NCBI GenBank assembly: GCA_003151595.1
Contig: PLXW01000168.1
Location: 3,397-29,883 of the forward strand
DNA from: Myxococcales bacterium
GTDB lineage: Bacteria > Myxococcota > Polyangia > Polyangiales > Polyangiaceae
Direction: 5' to 3'
DNA: 26,487 nucleotides
The position numbers were made by a program, and so were the translations under genes. The notes beneath the pieces are model-generated. The model had not been told where the DNA came from. It ran no database searches and was given only the letters and a program-made list of their open reading frames with translations. Shown piece by piece: positions 1 to 8,707 of the stretch. The stretch's first letter is position 1, and every line of letters starts with the position of its first letter.

Positions 1-973
<973 letters not shown>

Positions 974-991
974 AGATATCCTCACGGGCAT

Positions 992-2077
992 ATGAGCGAC
1001 ATCGGAGATCGCGGCTCGCTCCCCAACGTCTACGCGAGCGAAGACTATCTCGTTCAACTGCTGGCGAAGGCCGTCGCGGCCAAGGCGAGCGACATCCACT
1101 TGAAGGTCGGGCAGCCGCCGGGCGCGCGCATCCGCGGCGAGATCGTCTACTTCCGCGCCGACCCGCTGTTGCCGGCGGACACGCACACGCTGGCGACGCA
1201 CATCATTCGCGACGACACGGTGAAGCTGCAGCTCGACCACCTGACCGAGTACGACGCAGCCTATTCGGCCAAGGGCGTCGGGCGCTTTCGCGTGAACATC
1301 TTCCGCCAGCGCGGCTCGCTGGCGATCGTGATGCGCACGATCCCGTTCATCATCCCCACGTTCGATCAGCTCGGGTGCCCGGCGGCGTGCTTGCAGCTCT
1401 GCGAGAAAGAGCGCGGGCTGGTGCTCGTCGTAGGCGCAGCCGGCAACGGAAAGAGCTCGACGATCGCGGCGATGATCGGCCACCTGAACGGATCGCAGCC
1501 GCTTCACATCGTGACCGTCGAAGACCCGATCGAGTTCCTCCATCGCGACGAGAAGGCGAGCGTTAGCCAGCGCGAGGTGGGCATCGACACGAAGAGCTTC
1601 GCCGATGCGCTCCGCGCCGCGCTTCGCCAGGATCCCGACGTGATCCTCGTGGGCGAGATCCGCGACGAAGAGACGATGGACATCGCGCTGAAGGCGGCGG
1701 AGACGGGCCACCTCGTCTTGTCGTCGCTTCACACGCCGGGCGTGTCGCGCACGATGAACCGCATGCTGTCGCTGATGAAGGGGCACGAGCCCGATGAGGT
1801 CAGAGAGCGCATCGGCGATTCGTTGCAGGGGATCATCGCGCAACGTCTGCTCCCGCGCGCCGATGGAGCCGGAGTGGTGCTCGCCGCCGAGGTGCTCGTG
1901 GCGACGGGAACGGTGCGCGAGGCGATCAAGCGACCGGAGAACAACCCGCCGCTGAAGGAGCTGATGGAGAAGGGGGCCCACCCGTATGGGATGCAGACGT
2001 ACGAGATGGCGATCAAGACCCTCGTGCAGCAAGGGATCGTGGAGAAGGAAGTCGGGAAGCAGGCTGCAGGATTCTGA
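992..2077 (+). CDS. PilT/PilU-family type IV pilus retraction ATPase
   Basis: A 361-residue cytoplasmic secretion ATPase of the PilT class, which powers disassembly of type IV pili (twitching motility). The N-terminal domain has the family motif KASDIHLKVGQPP (residues 31-43) and RIRGE. Walker A is GAAGNGKSS at 148-156, the Asp box is VTVEDPIEFL (174-183), Walker B is DPDVILVGEIRDEET (214-228), and the His box is AETGHLVLSSLHT. Length is close to typical PilT (about 345-375). Two departures from standard PilT: Walker A usually reads GPTGSGKST or GATGSGKST, and the C-terminal AIRN-type retraction motif reads AIKRPENNPP. No pilB, pilC or pilin gene is visible nearby, so this may be one of several PilT paralogues. 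Its 3' end is 7 bases from a convergent gene. Confidence 0.93.
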   Translation: MSDIGDRGSLPNVYASEDYLVQLLAKAVAAKASDIHLKVGQPPGARIRGEIVYFRADPLLPADTHTLATHIIRDDTVKLQLDHLTEYDAAYSAKGVGRFRVNIFRQRGSLAIVMRTIPFIIPTFDQLGCPAACLQLCEKERGLVLVVGAAGNGKSSTIAAMIGHLNGSQPLHIVTVEDPIEFLHRDEKASVSQREVGIDTKSFADALRAALRQDPDVILVGEIRDEETMDIALKAAETGHLVLSSLHTPGVSRTMNRMLSLMKGHEPDEVRERIGDSLQGIIAQRLLPRADGAGVVLAAEVLVATGTVREAIKRPENNPPLKELMEKGAHPYGMQTYEMAIKTLVQQGIVEKEVGKQAAGF

Positions 2078-2084
2078 CGGCCGC

Positions 2085-2444
2085 TCAGCCGGAGCTCGCG
2101 CGGACCCAGGCGACCGCGGCGTCGAGCTGATCGGGCTTCGTGAAGACGGGACCGACGGCGCGGGCGCGGGCGAGCACGTCCAGGGCGACCGATGCGCTGA
2201 AAAATGCGATCGGAAGCTCGGGGCGCTTTTCGTGAAGCGCGAGCGCGACGTCGGCGCCGTCGCCGTCGCCAAGGTCGAGATCGAGGAGCGCACACGCCAC
2301 GCGCGTGACGTCGGCGCCGCTCGCTGCTGCGGCGGACCCGTGCTCGATCACCTCGAATCCCTCGGCGCGAAGGCGGCGCGCGACCGTGAGGCGGGCGACC
2401 GGCGAATCGTCGGCGACGAGGACGGTGGGCATTTCCTTACGCAT
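2085..2444 (-). CDS. Stand-alone response-regulator receiver domain protein
   Basis: A 119-residue protein made only of a receiver (REC) domain, with no output domain. Acidic pocket residues are in [12 protein letters not shown] (Asp12, Asp13), the likely phosphoacceptor is Asp55 in [12 protein letters not shown], the switch Ser is S83 in AFFSAS, and the conserved Lys is K103 in VFTKPDQ. A second ATG four codons in (2432) is possible. The first was chosen because GAGGA lies about 13 bases upstream of it, while the second has an SD-like AAGG almost touching it. Single-domain receivers act in phosphorelays or bind a target protein. No histidine kinase is adjacent, so the partner is unknown. It diverges from bioB across 67 bases and converges on the PilT-like gene. 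Confidence 0.9.
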   Translation of the reverse strand: MRKEMPTVLVADDSPVARLTVARRLRAEGFEVIEHGSAAAASGADVTRVACALLDLDLGDGDGADVALALHEKRPELPIAFFSASVALDVLARARAVGPVFTKPDQLDAAVAWVRASSG

Positions 2445-2511
2445 CGTATTCCCGATGTCCTCGATCGAAGTCGGCCAAATCTGGCGAAAACAAGACTACA
2501 TTCCCGTCGCC
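2445..2511. promoter_or_regulatory. Divergent intergenic region between receiver gene and bioB
   Basis: These 67 bases must hold the 5' control region of at least one of the two divergent genes, because bioB has no co-directional neighbour close upstream. A TACATT at about 2496-2501 resembles a -10 box for bioB, but no convincing -35 box is spaced from it. No BirA-type dyad was seen. Function is inferred from layout alone. Confidence 0.35.
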
Positions 2512-3471
2512 ATGAGCAACACGCCGTTCACCCGCACCGAAGTCCGCGCGCTCTACGACCTGCCGCTCCTCGCGCTCCTCGACCGTGCGCGCGCCGTCCA
2601 CAAGGCGAACCACGTCGACGACGAGGTGCAGCTCTGCACGTTGCTCAGCGTGAAGACCGGCGGGTGTCCGGAAGATTGCTCGTACTGCCCGCAGTCGTCG
2701 AAGTACGACACAAACGTCGGCGCGGAGAAGATGCTCGACGTCGAGAGCGTGATCGCCAGCGCCAGGCGCGCGAAAGAGATCGGCTCGACGCGCTTCTGCA
2801 TGGGCGCGGCGTGGCGCGAGGTGAAGGATGGGCCGGCGTTCGATCGCGTGATCGAGATGGTGCGCGGCGTGAAGGGGCTTGGGCTCGAGGCGTGCGTGAC
2901 GCTCGGGATGCTCAACGAGTCGCAGGCGAAGAAGCTCGCCGACGCCGGGCTCGATGCCTACAACCACAACCTCGACACCAGCCGCGAGAACTACAAGTCG
3001 ATCATCTCCACGCGCACGTTCGACGATCGCCTCCGCACGCTCGACAACGTGCGCAAGGCAGGCATCACGGTGTGCTCGGGCGGGATCATCGGGATGGGCG
3101 AGAGCGCGGACGATCGGTGCGAGATGCTCCGTACGCTCGCGAACCTGGATCCGCAGCCGGAGAGCGTGCCGGTGAACGCGCTGGTGGCCGTCGAGGGAAC
3201 GCCGCTCGCCGACATGCCGCCGGTCGACCCGCTCGATCTCGTGCGGATGATCGCGGTCGCGCGCATCTTGATGCCGAAGGCGCGCGTGCGGTTGAGCGCG
3301 GGGCGGACGTCGCTGTCGCGCGAGGCGCAGATGATGTGTCTCTTCGCGGGGGCGAACTCGATCTTCTACGGCGAGAAGCTCCTCACCACGCCGAACCCGG
3401 ACGAAGAGGCCGACCTCTCGCTCATCCGGGACGCGGGGCTTCGCGCGATGCCCCCGGCGCCGGCGGAGTGA
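2512..3471 (+). CDS. bioB: Biotin synthase BioB
   Basis: A 319-residue radical-SAM enzyme that inserts sulfur into dethiobiotin to form biotin, the last step of the pathway. The 4Fe-4S/SAM motif is [13 protein letters not shown] with Cys52, Cys56 and Cys59 (CX3CX2C). The 2Fe-2S cluster ligands expected from the family are present: Cys96 (RFCMGAAWR), Cys128 (EACVTLG), Cys188 (TVCSGG) and Arg260 (RVRLSAGR). YNHNLDTS is the usual substrate-site motif. The open frame extends upstream to 2305, but homology starts at [15 protein letters not shown], so ATG 2512 was chosen. No other bio genes are next to it, so it is a solitary bioB. The last 50 bases overlap the 3' end of the convergent glycosyltransferase gene. 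Confidence 0.97.
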   Translation: MSNTPFTRTEVRALYDLPLLALLDRARAVHKANHVDDEVQLCTLLSVKTGGCPEDCSYCPQSSKYDTNVGAEKMLDVESVIASARRAKEIGSTRFCMGAAWREVKDGPAFDRVIEMVRGVKGLGLEACVTLGMLNESQAKKLADAGLDAYNHNLDTSRENYKSIISTRTFDDRLRTLDNVRKAGITVCSGGIIGMGESADDRCEMLRTLANLDPQPESVPVNALVAVEGTPLADMPPVDPLDLVRMIAVARILMPKARVRLSAGRTSLSREAQMMCLFAGANSIFYGEKLLTTPNPDEEADLSLIRDAGLRAMPPAPAE

Positions 3472-5008
3472 TCCGAGGCTCCGCGCGTCCCATGGCGCGC
3501 GGGACGAGCTGCGTGATCGTGAACGTGCGCGCGAGTCGACCGCCGCGGAGCACGGGGACCTCCCAGGTGCGCGTGGCGAATCGGTTCGGGAAGCGCGCGG
3601 CGAGGTCGACCGGGAAGCGCGAGTCGGTGACGAAGAGGATCTCGCCGGCCTGACGCCAGGAGGCGCGCGGTAGCCATCCGTCGAAGTCGTCGGGCATCGG
3701 CGAGTCGCAGCCGACGAGGACGGTGCGGCCGAGCGCGGCGTGGAGCTGCGCGCAGATCGTCCAGTGAGGCCCGACGACGACGGGCACGTCAATCGGATCG
3801 GCCGAATGCGAATCGGCCAGAATTTCCCGCACGGCGTCGATCGCGCGCGGCCATCCGACGAGCTCGTTGGCGAGATCGAAGCGCGGGTCGGCGGATTCCG
3901 GAAGGAGCGTCGCGGACGACGGGACGAGGACCCAGGCGTAGACGAGCGCGATGAGCGCGAAACCGACGGCGATCGACGACGTGACGAGGCGGCGCGTGAG
4001 GCGCGTGAGACGAGCAGGAGAGCACGCGGCGTAGATCGGGAGCGCGAGGAGCGCCGGGGCGATCCAGTGCGGCTCGGCGACGCGACTCCACGACGACAAG
4101 GCGACGAGCGCGACCAGCGGGATCGCGAACGACGCGAAGAGGAGGCGCGTGACGGGATCGCCGGAGCCGCGCGCGCGGGAGAGAGCGCGCGCGACGAAGA
4201 ACGCGGCGACCACCAGCACCGGCGAGACGTACGCCACCTGTCCGAGGACGACGGCGAACGCGTTTCGCACGGAGAGTCCGGCCTCACCCTGTGTGTCGAT
4301 CAAGCGATGCTGCAGCATCGGGAAGCCGTGCCCCGCTTCGTACGTCGCGATCGGAAGCGCGACGAGCGCCCCCAGCGCGAGACCGGCCCATGGCCAGATC
4401 GTCTTCGCGTGGGCACGCGCAGGCGCGCTCGCGTAGGTGACGATGAGCGCGACGAAGAGGAGCGCGCCGGAGACCTTCGCGGCGCACGCCACTCCTGCGA
4501 GGAGCCCGGCGAAGAGGAGGCACGCCGCCGCGCGCGAGCTCCGAACGTCCGCGCGCATGCCGCCTGCGGCGAGGCCCAGCGCGCCCGTCCACGCGAAGGC
4601 CAGCGGAAGATCCGGCGTCATGGCGAAGAGGCCCACGCCGATCTCGGGCGCTGCGGCGAGCGCGATCGCCGCCACCAGAGAAGCGCGCCATGTGGCGCCG
4701 GCCCCGCGCGCCGCGACCGCGAGGACCCACGGAAGCAACGTCGAAGCGATCGACGTCACGCGATGCGCGGCCCCCGGGCTCGGCGCGCCCCCGGCTCCGA
4801 TGGCGCGCGCGACGACGCCGATGAGCCCGGGATGATCGACGTATGCCGCCTGGGGATGAAGCGCGTACGACGCATAGAGCGCCTCGCTGTCGCCGAAGCC
4901 CACGCGCGACGAGGCGTAGAGGCGGATCGCCAGAAGAGCCATGCTGAGCGCGCCGAGCACGAGAAGCGGACCGCGCGCGCCGCTCTCGCTCACGTCGTCG
5001 CGGCTCAC
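3422..5008 (-). CDS. GT39-family integral membrane glycosyltransferase (ArnT/PMT-like)
   Basis: A 528-residue polytopic inner-membrane protein that resembles dolichyl-/undecaprenyl-phosphate-sugar glycosyltransferases of family GT39. After TM1 (residues ~14-32) comes the luminal acidic motif [14 protein letters not shown] (Asp40, Glu42), then YVDHPGLIG, where ArnT-like enzymes have a comparable DHP segment. [10 protein letters not shown] (130-140) and AAKVSGALL also fit the family. Many Ala/Leu/Val helices follow, then a soluble C-terminal region of ~150 residues. The GTG start at 5008 overlaps the lpxB stop by 4 bases; the longer open frame to 5695 is only a shadow over lpxB. Coupling to lpxB suggests that it decorates lipid A or LPS core with a sugar, which is inference. 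The donor and acceptor cannot be read from sequence. Confidence 0.85.
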   Translation of the reverse strand: MSRDDVSESGARGPLLVLGALSMALLAIRLYASSRVGFGDSEALYASYALHPQAAYVDHPGLIGVVARAIGAGGAPSPGAAHRVTSIASTLLPWVLAVAARGAGATWRASLVAAIALAAAPEIGVGLFAMTPDLPLAFAWTGALGLAAGGMRADVRSSRAAACLLFAGLLAGVACAAKVSGALLFVALIVTYASAPARAHAKTIWPWAGLALGALVALPIATYEAGHGFPMLQHRLIDTQGEAGLSVRNAFAVVLGQVAYVSPVLVVAAFFVARALSRARGSGDPVTRLLFASFAIPLVALVALSSWSRVAEPHWIAPALLALPIYAACSPARLTRLTRRLVTSSIAVGFALIALVYAWVLVPSSATLLPESADPRFDLANELVGWPRAIDAVREILADSHSADPIDVPVVVGPHWTICAQLHAALGRTVLVGCDSPMPDDFDGWLPRASWRQAGEILFVTDSRFPVDLAARFPNRFATRTWEVPVLRGGRLARTFTITQLVPRAMGRAEPRITPPAPGASREAPRPG

Positions 5009-6135
5009 GCGAGCCAGGGCTCGAGCATCCGCGCGACGTCGCGCGAAGGCGTTCGCCGCGACCCGAGCACCCGCTCTACGTCGTCGCACGCACGCACCAG
5101 CGCCGTTCGTCCGTCGAGGACGCGCGCGAGGGCTTGCGCGATCTTCTTCGGCTGCGCGTTCCGCTGCACCAGCTCGGGGAACACGGCGCGACCCAGCAGC
5201 ACGTTCGGCAGGGCGATGTGCGGCGTGCGCAGGAGGCGTCGCGCGGCGAGCTCGGTCAGCACGTCGACGCGGTACACGACGACCGGCACGGCCCGCGCGA
5301 GCGCGGCTTCGAGCGCCGCGGTCCCCGACGCGCACAGCGCGGCGTCGAACGCGCGCAGGCACGGCGCCACGCCCACGCGAGCGTCGATGTCGACCGTCTC
5401 CACCTCGGCCTTCGCGGCGATCGCGATCGCGCGCGCGCGGGTCCGTTCGTCGAGGCTCGGCGCGAGGAGGATCCGGCCGTCGATGCTCGCGCGATCGTTT
5501 CGGACGCGCTCGTAGGCCTCGAGCATCGGCTCCAGCAGCCGCTCCACTTCGTGAGGCCGGCTCCCCGGGAGGATGGCGACGGCGCGCGCATACGGCGTGA
5601 GCCCCATGGCTTCGCGGGCCGCCGTGCGATCGAGCGAGGTGGCCTCGCTCGCCGGGTGACCCACGTAGTGCGCGTCGAGCCCGCGCTCGCGCCACAAGGC
5701 CTCCTCGAACGGCAGCATGACCGCCATGCGGTCGACCGTGCGCCGGAGCGGCGCGGCCCGCCCTTCACGCCACGCCCAGATTTGCGGCGCGCCGTACCAC
5801 AAGACGCGAACGCCGCGCGCGTGGAGGCGTGCGGCGAGCAGCGTGTTGAACTCGGTGTAGTTCACGAGCAACGCCACGCGCGTCTTCCGCTTTCGCGCCG
5901 CGCGCGCCACGCTCATGTACGCCTTGCGGATCGCGCAGGCGCGCGTGGCCACGTCGGTGAGGCCGAGCGCCGTCGAGTCGCGGAGATCGCCGAGCAGCTC
6001 CACCCCCTGGGCCTCGAGCGCGCCGCCGCCGAGCCCGAACGTGCGCACGCGATCGCGACCGCCGAGCGCCGCGACGACCGCGGCCGCCGCTCTATCGCCC
6101 GACGCCTCTCCCGCGACCACCAGCAGCTCGTTCAT
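5005..6135 (-). CDS. lpxB: Lipid-A-disaccharide synthase LpxB
   Basis: A 376-residue GT19 glycosyltransferase that joins UDP-2,3-diacylglucosamine to lipid X to make the lipid A disaccharide at the inner membrane. Family motifs: VVAGEASGDR (7-15), ALGLTDV, GAPQIWAWREGR (115-126), LPFEEALW, YVGHPASE, LPGSRPHEVERLL (189-201) and ASGTAALEAALARAVPVVVYR. Length matches the family (~380). The conserved segment that reads GIDAPDFN in the E. coli enzyme is LVNYTEFN here, with Asn92 where the key Asp98 sits. The start ATG overlaps the RNase D stop by 4 bases (ATGA), and the gene's own stop overlaps the GT39 start. Other lpx genes are not in the window. Confidence 0.94.
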   Translation of the reverse strand: MNELLVVAGEASGDRAAAAVVAALGGRDRVRTFGLGGGALEAQGVELLGDLRDSTALGLTDVATRACAIRKAYMSVARAARKRKTRVALLVNYTEFNTLLAARLHARGVRVLWYGAPQIWAWREGRAAPLRRTVDRMAVMLPFEEALWRERGLDAHYVGHPASEATSLDRTAAREAMGLTPYARAVAILPGSRPHEVERLLEPMLEAYERVRNDRASIDGRILLAPSLDERTRARAIAIAAKAEVETVDIDARVGVAPCLRAFDAALCASGTAALEAALARAVPVVVYRVDVLTELAARRLLRTPHIALPNVLLGRAVFPELVQRNAQPKKIAQALARVLDGRTALVRACDDVERVLGSRRTPSRDVARMLEPWLA

Positions 6136-7307
6136 TCACTCCGACCTGTCTCACCGCGTTCTGCCCTGCGAAGCGCGGCGACGATCGCCTCCGCGTAGCG
6201 CGCACGGCACGCACCGTACCCCGGCACGTCGGCGACGGTTCCTACCTCCATCCCCTCGGCTTCGGCGAGCGCTTTCAGGCAGTGCCCGGGGAGCACGACC
6301 TGTTCGTCGACGCCGCGTCGCTTCGCTTCCTCTTTTCGCCACGCGCTGAGCGCCGACTCGCGCGCGCGTCGTGCCGCGATTTCTTCGCGCGAGGGGCGCG
6401 GACGAAGGAGCCGCGCGCGATCCGCCTCGGGGAGGTCGCCGTCGTCGATCCCGCGTGCGACCGCTTCGATCATCTCGGGCGCCGTCTGGTCCGTGAGTCG
6501 CGGCAGGCGCAGCTTCGCCAGCTCTTCGCGCGTTCGCGGGCGCACGCGCGCGAGCGCCACGAGCGCGTCGGTCGGGATCATCCTCGCCGGAGGGACGTCG
6601 AGCCGCTTGGCCGTCTCCTCGCGCACGCTCCACACGCGCCGCAGGACCGCGCGCTCCACGGCCGCCAGCTTCTCGAAGCCGCGCACGCCCATGTACCCCG
6701 GCTCGCGATCCGTCTCGCGCGCCCCTTCGATCGCGCACGCGATCCGGTACCGCGTCTCCTCGAGCACCTCGGCTTCGACGTCCTTCTCCGTGACCTCGCG
6801 CCACAGGAGATCGGCCAGCGCCGCGAGGTGCATCACGTCGCGCGCGAGGTACTCCACGTGCGTCGGGAGGAGTGGGCGCACGCGCCAATCGTGGTGCTGC
6901 AGCTCCTTGTCGATCGTGATCCCGAGCTCGCCCTTCGCGAGCGTGGCCAGGCCCGTCGCGGTGCGCCCGACGAGCCGCGCCGCGATCGACGTGTCGTGCA
7001 CGTTGCCCAGCTCGATGCCCGCCTCGGCGAGGATTCGCGCGTCGAAGGCGACGTCGTGCACGATCTTGATCGGCCCCGACACCCCGAGAAGGTGCGCGAG
7101 CGGATCGATCGGCGTCGCCATCGCATCGACGATGGCCACGTCGTCACCGGCCGCGAGCTGAACGGTGCAGACGCGCGCGCGGTACGCGAACATCCCGTCC
7201 GACTCGACGTCGATCGCCAGGCGAGGCTCGGCCGCGAGCGCGCGAGCGAGCCCGAGGAGCTCGTCGCGCGCGTCGATGAGGCGAGAAGCCGCCCCGAGGC
7301 TCGTCAC
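6132..7307 (-). CDS. rnd: Ribonuclease D (DEDDy 3'-5' exonuclease with HRDC domain)
   Basis: A 391-residue 3'-5' exoribonuclease that trims tRNA precursors and other structured RNA in the cytoplasm. The DEDDy residues are visible: Exo I AIDVESD (Asp33, Glu35), Exo II IVHDVAFDARIL (Asp89), and Exo III VEYLARDVMHL (Tyr153, Asp157). HRDC-type helical segments follow (about 220-295, AVERAVLRRVWSVREETAKRLDVPP..., and a second near the C-terminus). Length suits the family (~375-390). The GTG start at 7307 overlaps the stop of the upstream lipoprotein gene by 4 bases, and its TGA overlaps the lpxB ATG, so it is the second gene of a tightly coupled four-gene unit. No missing catalytic residue was seen. 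Confidence 0.94.
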   Translation of the reverse strand: MTSLGAASRLIDARDELLGLARALAAEPRLAIDVESDGMFAYRARVCTVQLAAGDDVAIVDAMATPIDPLAHLLGVSGPIKIVHDVAFDARILAEAGIELGNVHDTSIAARLVGRTATGLATLAKGELGITIDKELQHHDWRVRPLLPTHVEYLARDVMHLAALADLLWREVTEKDVEAEVLEETRYRIACAIEGARETDREPGYMGVRGFEKLAAVERAVLRRVWSVREETAKRLDVPPARMIPTDALVALARVRPRTREELAKLRLPRLTDQTAPEMIEAVARGIDDGDLPEADRARLLRPRPSREEIAARRARESALSAWRKEEAKRRGVDEQVVLPGHCLKALAEAEGMEVGTVADVPGYGACRARYAEAIVAALRRAERGETGRSE

Positions 7308-8485
7308 CCGCCGTCGGGAGATGCGGGAACGTTCGGCGGCGGGCCCCTCAGCTTGCGCGTGAGGGCCAGGGAGATCCCGCCCGAGTAGAGCTCGACGGCC
7401 TTGTCGTGGATGGGGACGCCTTCCGGCGGATCGCTCTCCGTCATGCGGCCGCTCATCCGAAGAATGTACGGATGCGTGCTCCCCGGCTCATTGACCGGCG
7501 CGTTGCCCATCGACCACACACCCTTCGCGATGTTGTTCGTGTACGTGCAGCGCGAGTTGGGAATGTCGTTGATGAAGTAGAAGGCGCGCGGGTCGCCGGC
7601 GTTCGAACCGGTGGCGACGGCGAGGCCGGTCGCCTGATCGATCAGCGTGAACTGCGCCCCTTGCACGTCGGTGCCCGAGCAGTCGATCGCGGCCGAGACG
7701 AGCACCGCGAGATCCTCGCGCGGGGCCTGCGAGCCGAAGACGGAGGTGAGCAGCGTGTCGCGCGTCTGGACTGAGACGGAGTTCCCTTCGGTCTGACCGT
7801 TACCCAAGAACGGCGCGTTGACGCCTGGCGGAACGATCGGCTGGCCTTGCCAGTACATCGGCTCTTGCGTGCTCGACCCGAGCAGATGGAACGAGAGGTA
7901 CGCCGTGCCGGCCGGAGGCTGCGGGAAGGCCAGGATTCCAGCGTCGTCGACGATCCCCTCGAACGCCGTCGTGGCCTGCGTGGATTCGCCCCAGAAGAGG
8001 TCGACGGTCGCGCCTACGGGCGGCTGCCCAGAGCTGAAGTCGATGATGTGGATACTGTAGGGCGTGGGGACGTTCGCGTCGGGGGGGCTCGCGTCGGTGG
8101 GCACCGCGGAGTCGGTCCCGGCGTCGACCGGCGTGCTCGAGTCTTGGCCTGCGTCGGAGGCCGCGTCGCTGCCTGCATCGGTGGCCGCGTCGTCGCCGGC
8201 GTCGACATCGAGGGGACGGAAGTAGCTGTTCGCGCCCGGCGCGTAGCAGCTCCAGTCGGCAAGCATCTGAGCGCCGCCGTCGGGGTTTCGAACGGTCATC
8301 ACGGGGAGCGGACCGCTGCACCCGGCAGGTCCGGTGCCCGGACCCGAGTCCTGATTCGGCAGAGCGGAGTCGCTCCCGGCGTCGACTCCCGGCGCGGCCG
8401 AGTCATCGCTGCTGCACGCGGCCACTTGCGCTCCGGCGCACGCGGCAAAGATACCCAGGCCCAGAAGAGATGTTTGCCTACGCAT
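7304..8485 (-). CDS. Asp/Ala-rich secreted lipoprotein of unknown function
   Basis: A 393-residue predicted lipoprotein. ATG 8485 was chosen over the longer frame to 8653 because a strong GGAGGG lies 3 bases upstream (8494-8489), followed at once by a signal peptide (MRRQTSLLGLGIFAACAGAQ) ending at lipobox VAAC with Cys24. The N-terminal ~110 mature residues are a flexible linker built from DAG, DSA and TDA units (about residues 34-48 and 84-128), a style common in Polyangia surface lipoproteins. The rest (from PYSIHIIDFSSGQPPVGATVDLFWG) looks like a beta-sandwich module similar in feel to carboxypeptidase regulatory-like domains; this is a guess. It leads the operon with rnd, lpxB and the GT39 gene, overlapping rnd by 4 bases. 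The product is probably surface or periplasmic; no enzyme motif is seen. Confidence 0.82.
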   Translation of the reverse strand: MRRQTSLLGLGIFAACAGAQVAACSSDDSAAPGVDAGSDSALPNQDSGPGTGPAGCSGPLPVMTVRNPDGGAQMLADWSCYAPGANSYFRPLDVDAGDDAATDAGSDAASDAGQDSSTPVDAGTDSAVPTDASPPDANVPTPYSIHIIDFSSGQPPVGATVDLFWGESTQATTAFEGIVDDAGILAFPQPPAGTAYLSFHLLGSSTQEPMYWQGQPIVPPGVNAPFLGNGQTEGNSVSVQTRDTLLTSVFGSQAPREDLAVLVSAAIDCSGTDVQGAQFTLIDQATGLAVATGSNAGDPRAFYFINDIPNSRCTYTNNIAKGVWSMGNAPVNEPGSTHPYILRMSGRMTESDPPEGVPIHDKAVELYSGGISLALTRKLRGPPPNVPASPDGG

Positions 8486-8707
8486 GAACCCTCCAGCTCG
8501 AACGACCAGACTCTGCCCACACCCAGAGCCCCGCCAACTTACACAAGTGACCGATCGCTCGGCCAGTAACCGACTTTCATAGCACGGATCGTACTTGGCA
8601 TTCGCAAACGCGAGAACGCGAGGCGCTGTCGTGTGAATGGCTGCATGGCGCAATCGCCATGACGCGCAGAGGGCGCTTCCGCGTTGCGATCCCGCGAGGC
8701 GCGATTG
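8486..8707. other. 222-base intergenic region, longest gap in the window
   Basis: It lies between the stop of the matrixin gene (transcribed into it from the right) and the start of the lipoprotein operon on the same strand. It should hold the promoter of that operon; a TTGCGA followed about 18 bases on by GCTATG on the minus strand (around 8580-8605) is a weak candidate. A 7-base dyad sits at 8644-8661. The small open frames across it lack family similarity and were not called. Confidence 0.4.
8644..8661. repeat. Perfect inverted repeat CATGGCG-CAAT-CGCCATG
   Basis: Seven-base arms with a 4-base loop, 46 bases past the stop of the matrixin gene. It could end that transcript, but no T-run follows on the minus strand, so a weak terminator or a protein-binding site are equally possible. 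Confidence 0.45.

Noticed and set aside
3740..5515. 591-codon open frame on the plus strand opposite the GT39 and lpxB genes
   Set aside because: It is dominated by Arg, Glu and Asp in low-complexity order, as in a shadow frame; the other strand holds two recognisable genes.
5009..5695. Upstream extension of the GT39 frame
   Set aside because: The extra residues are Arg/Ala-rich and lie fully over lpxB; GTG 5008 with a GTGA overlap fits the neighbours better.
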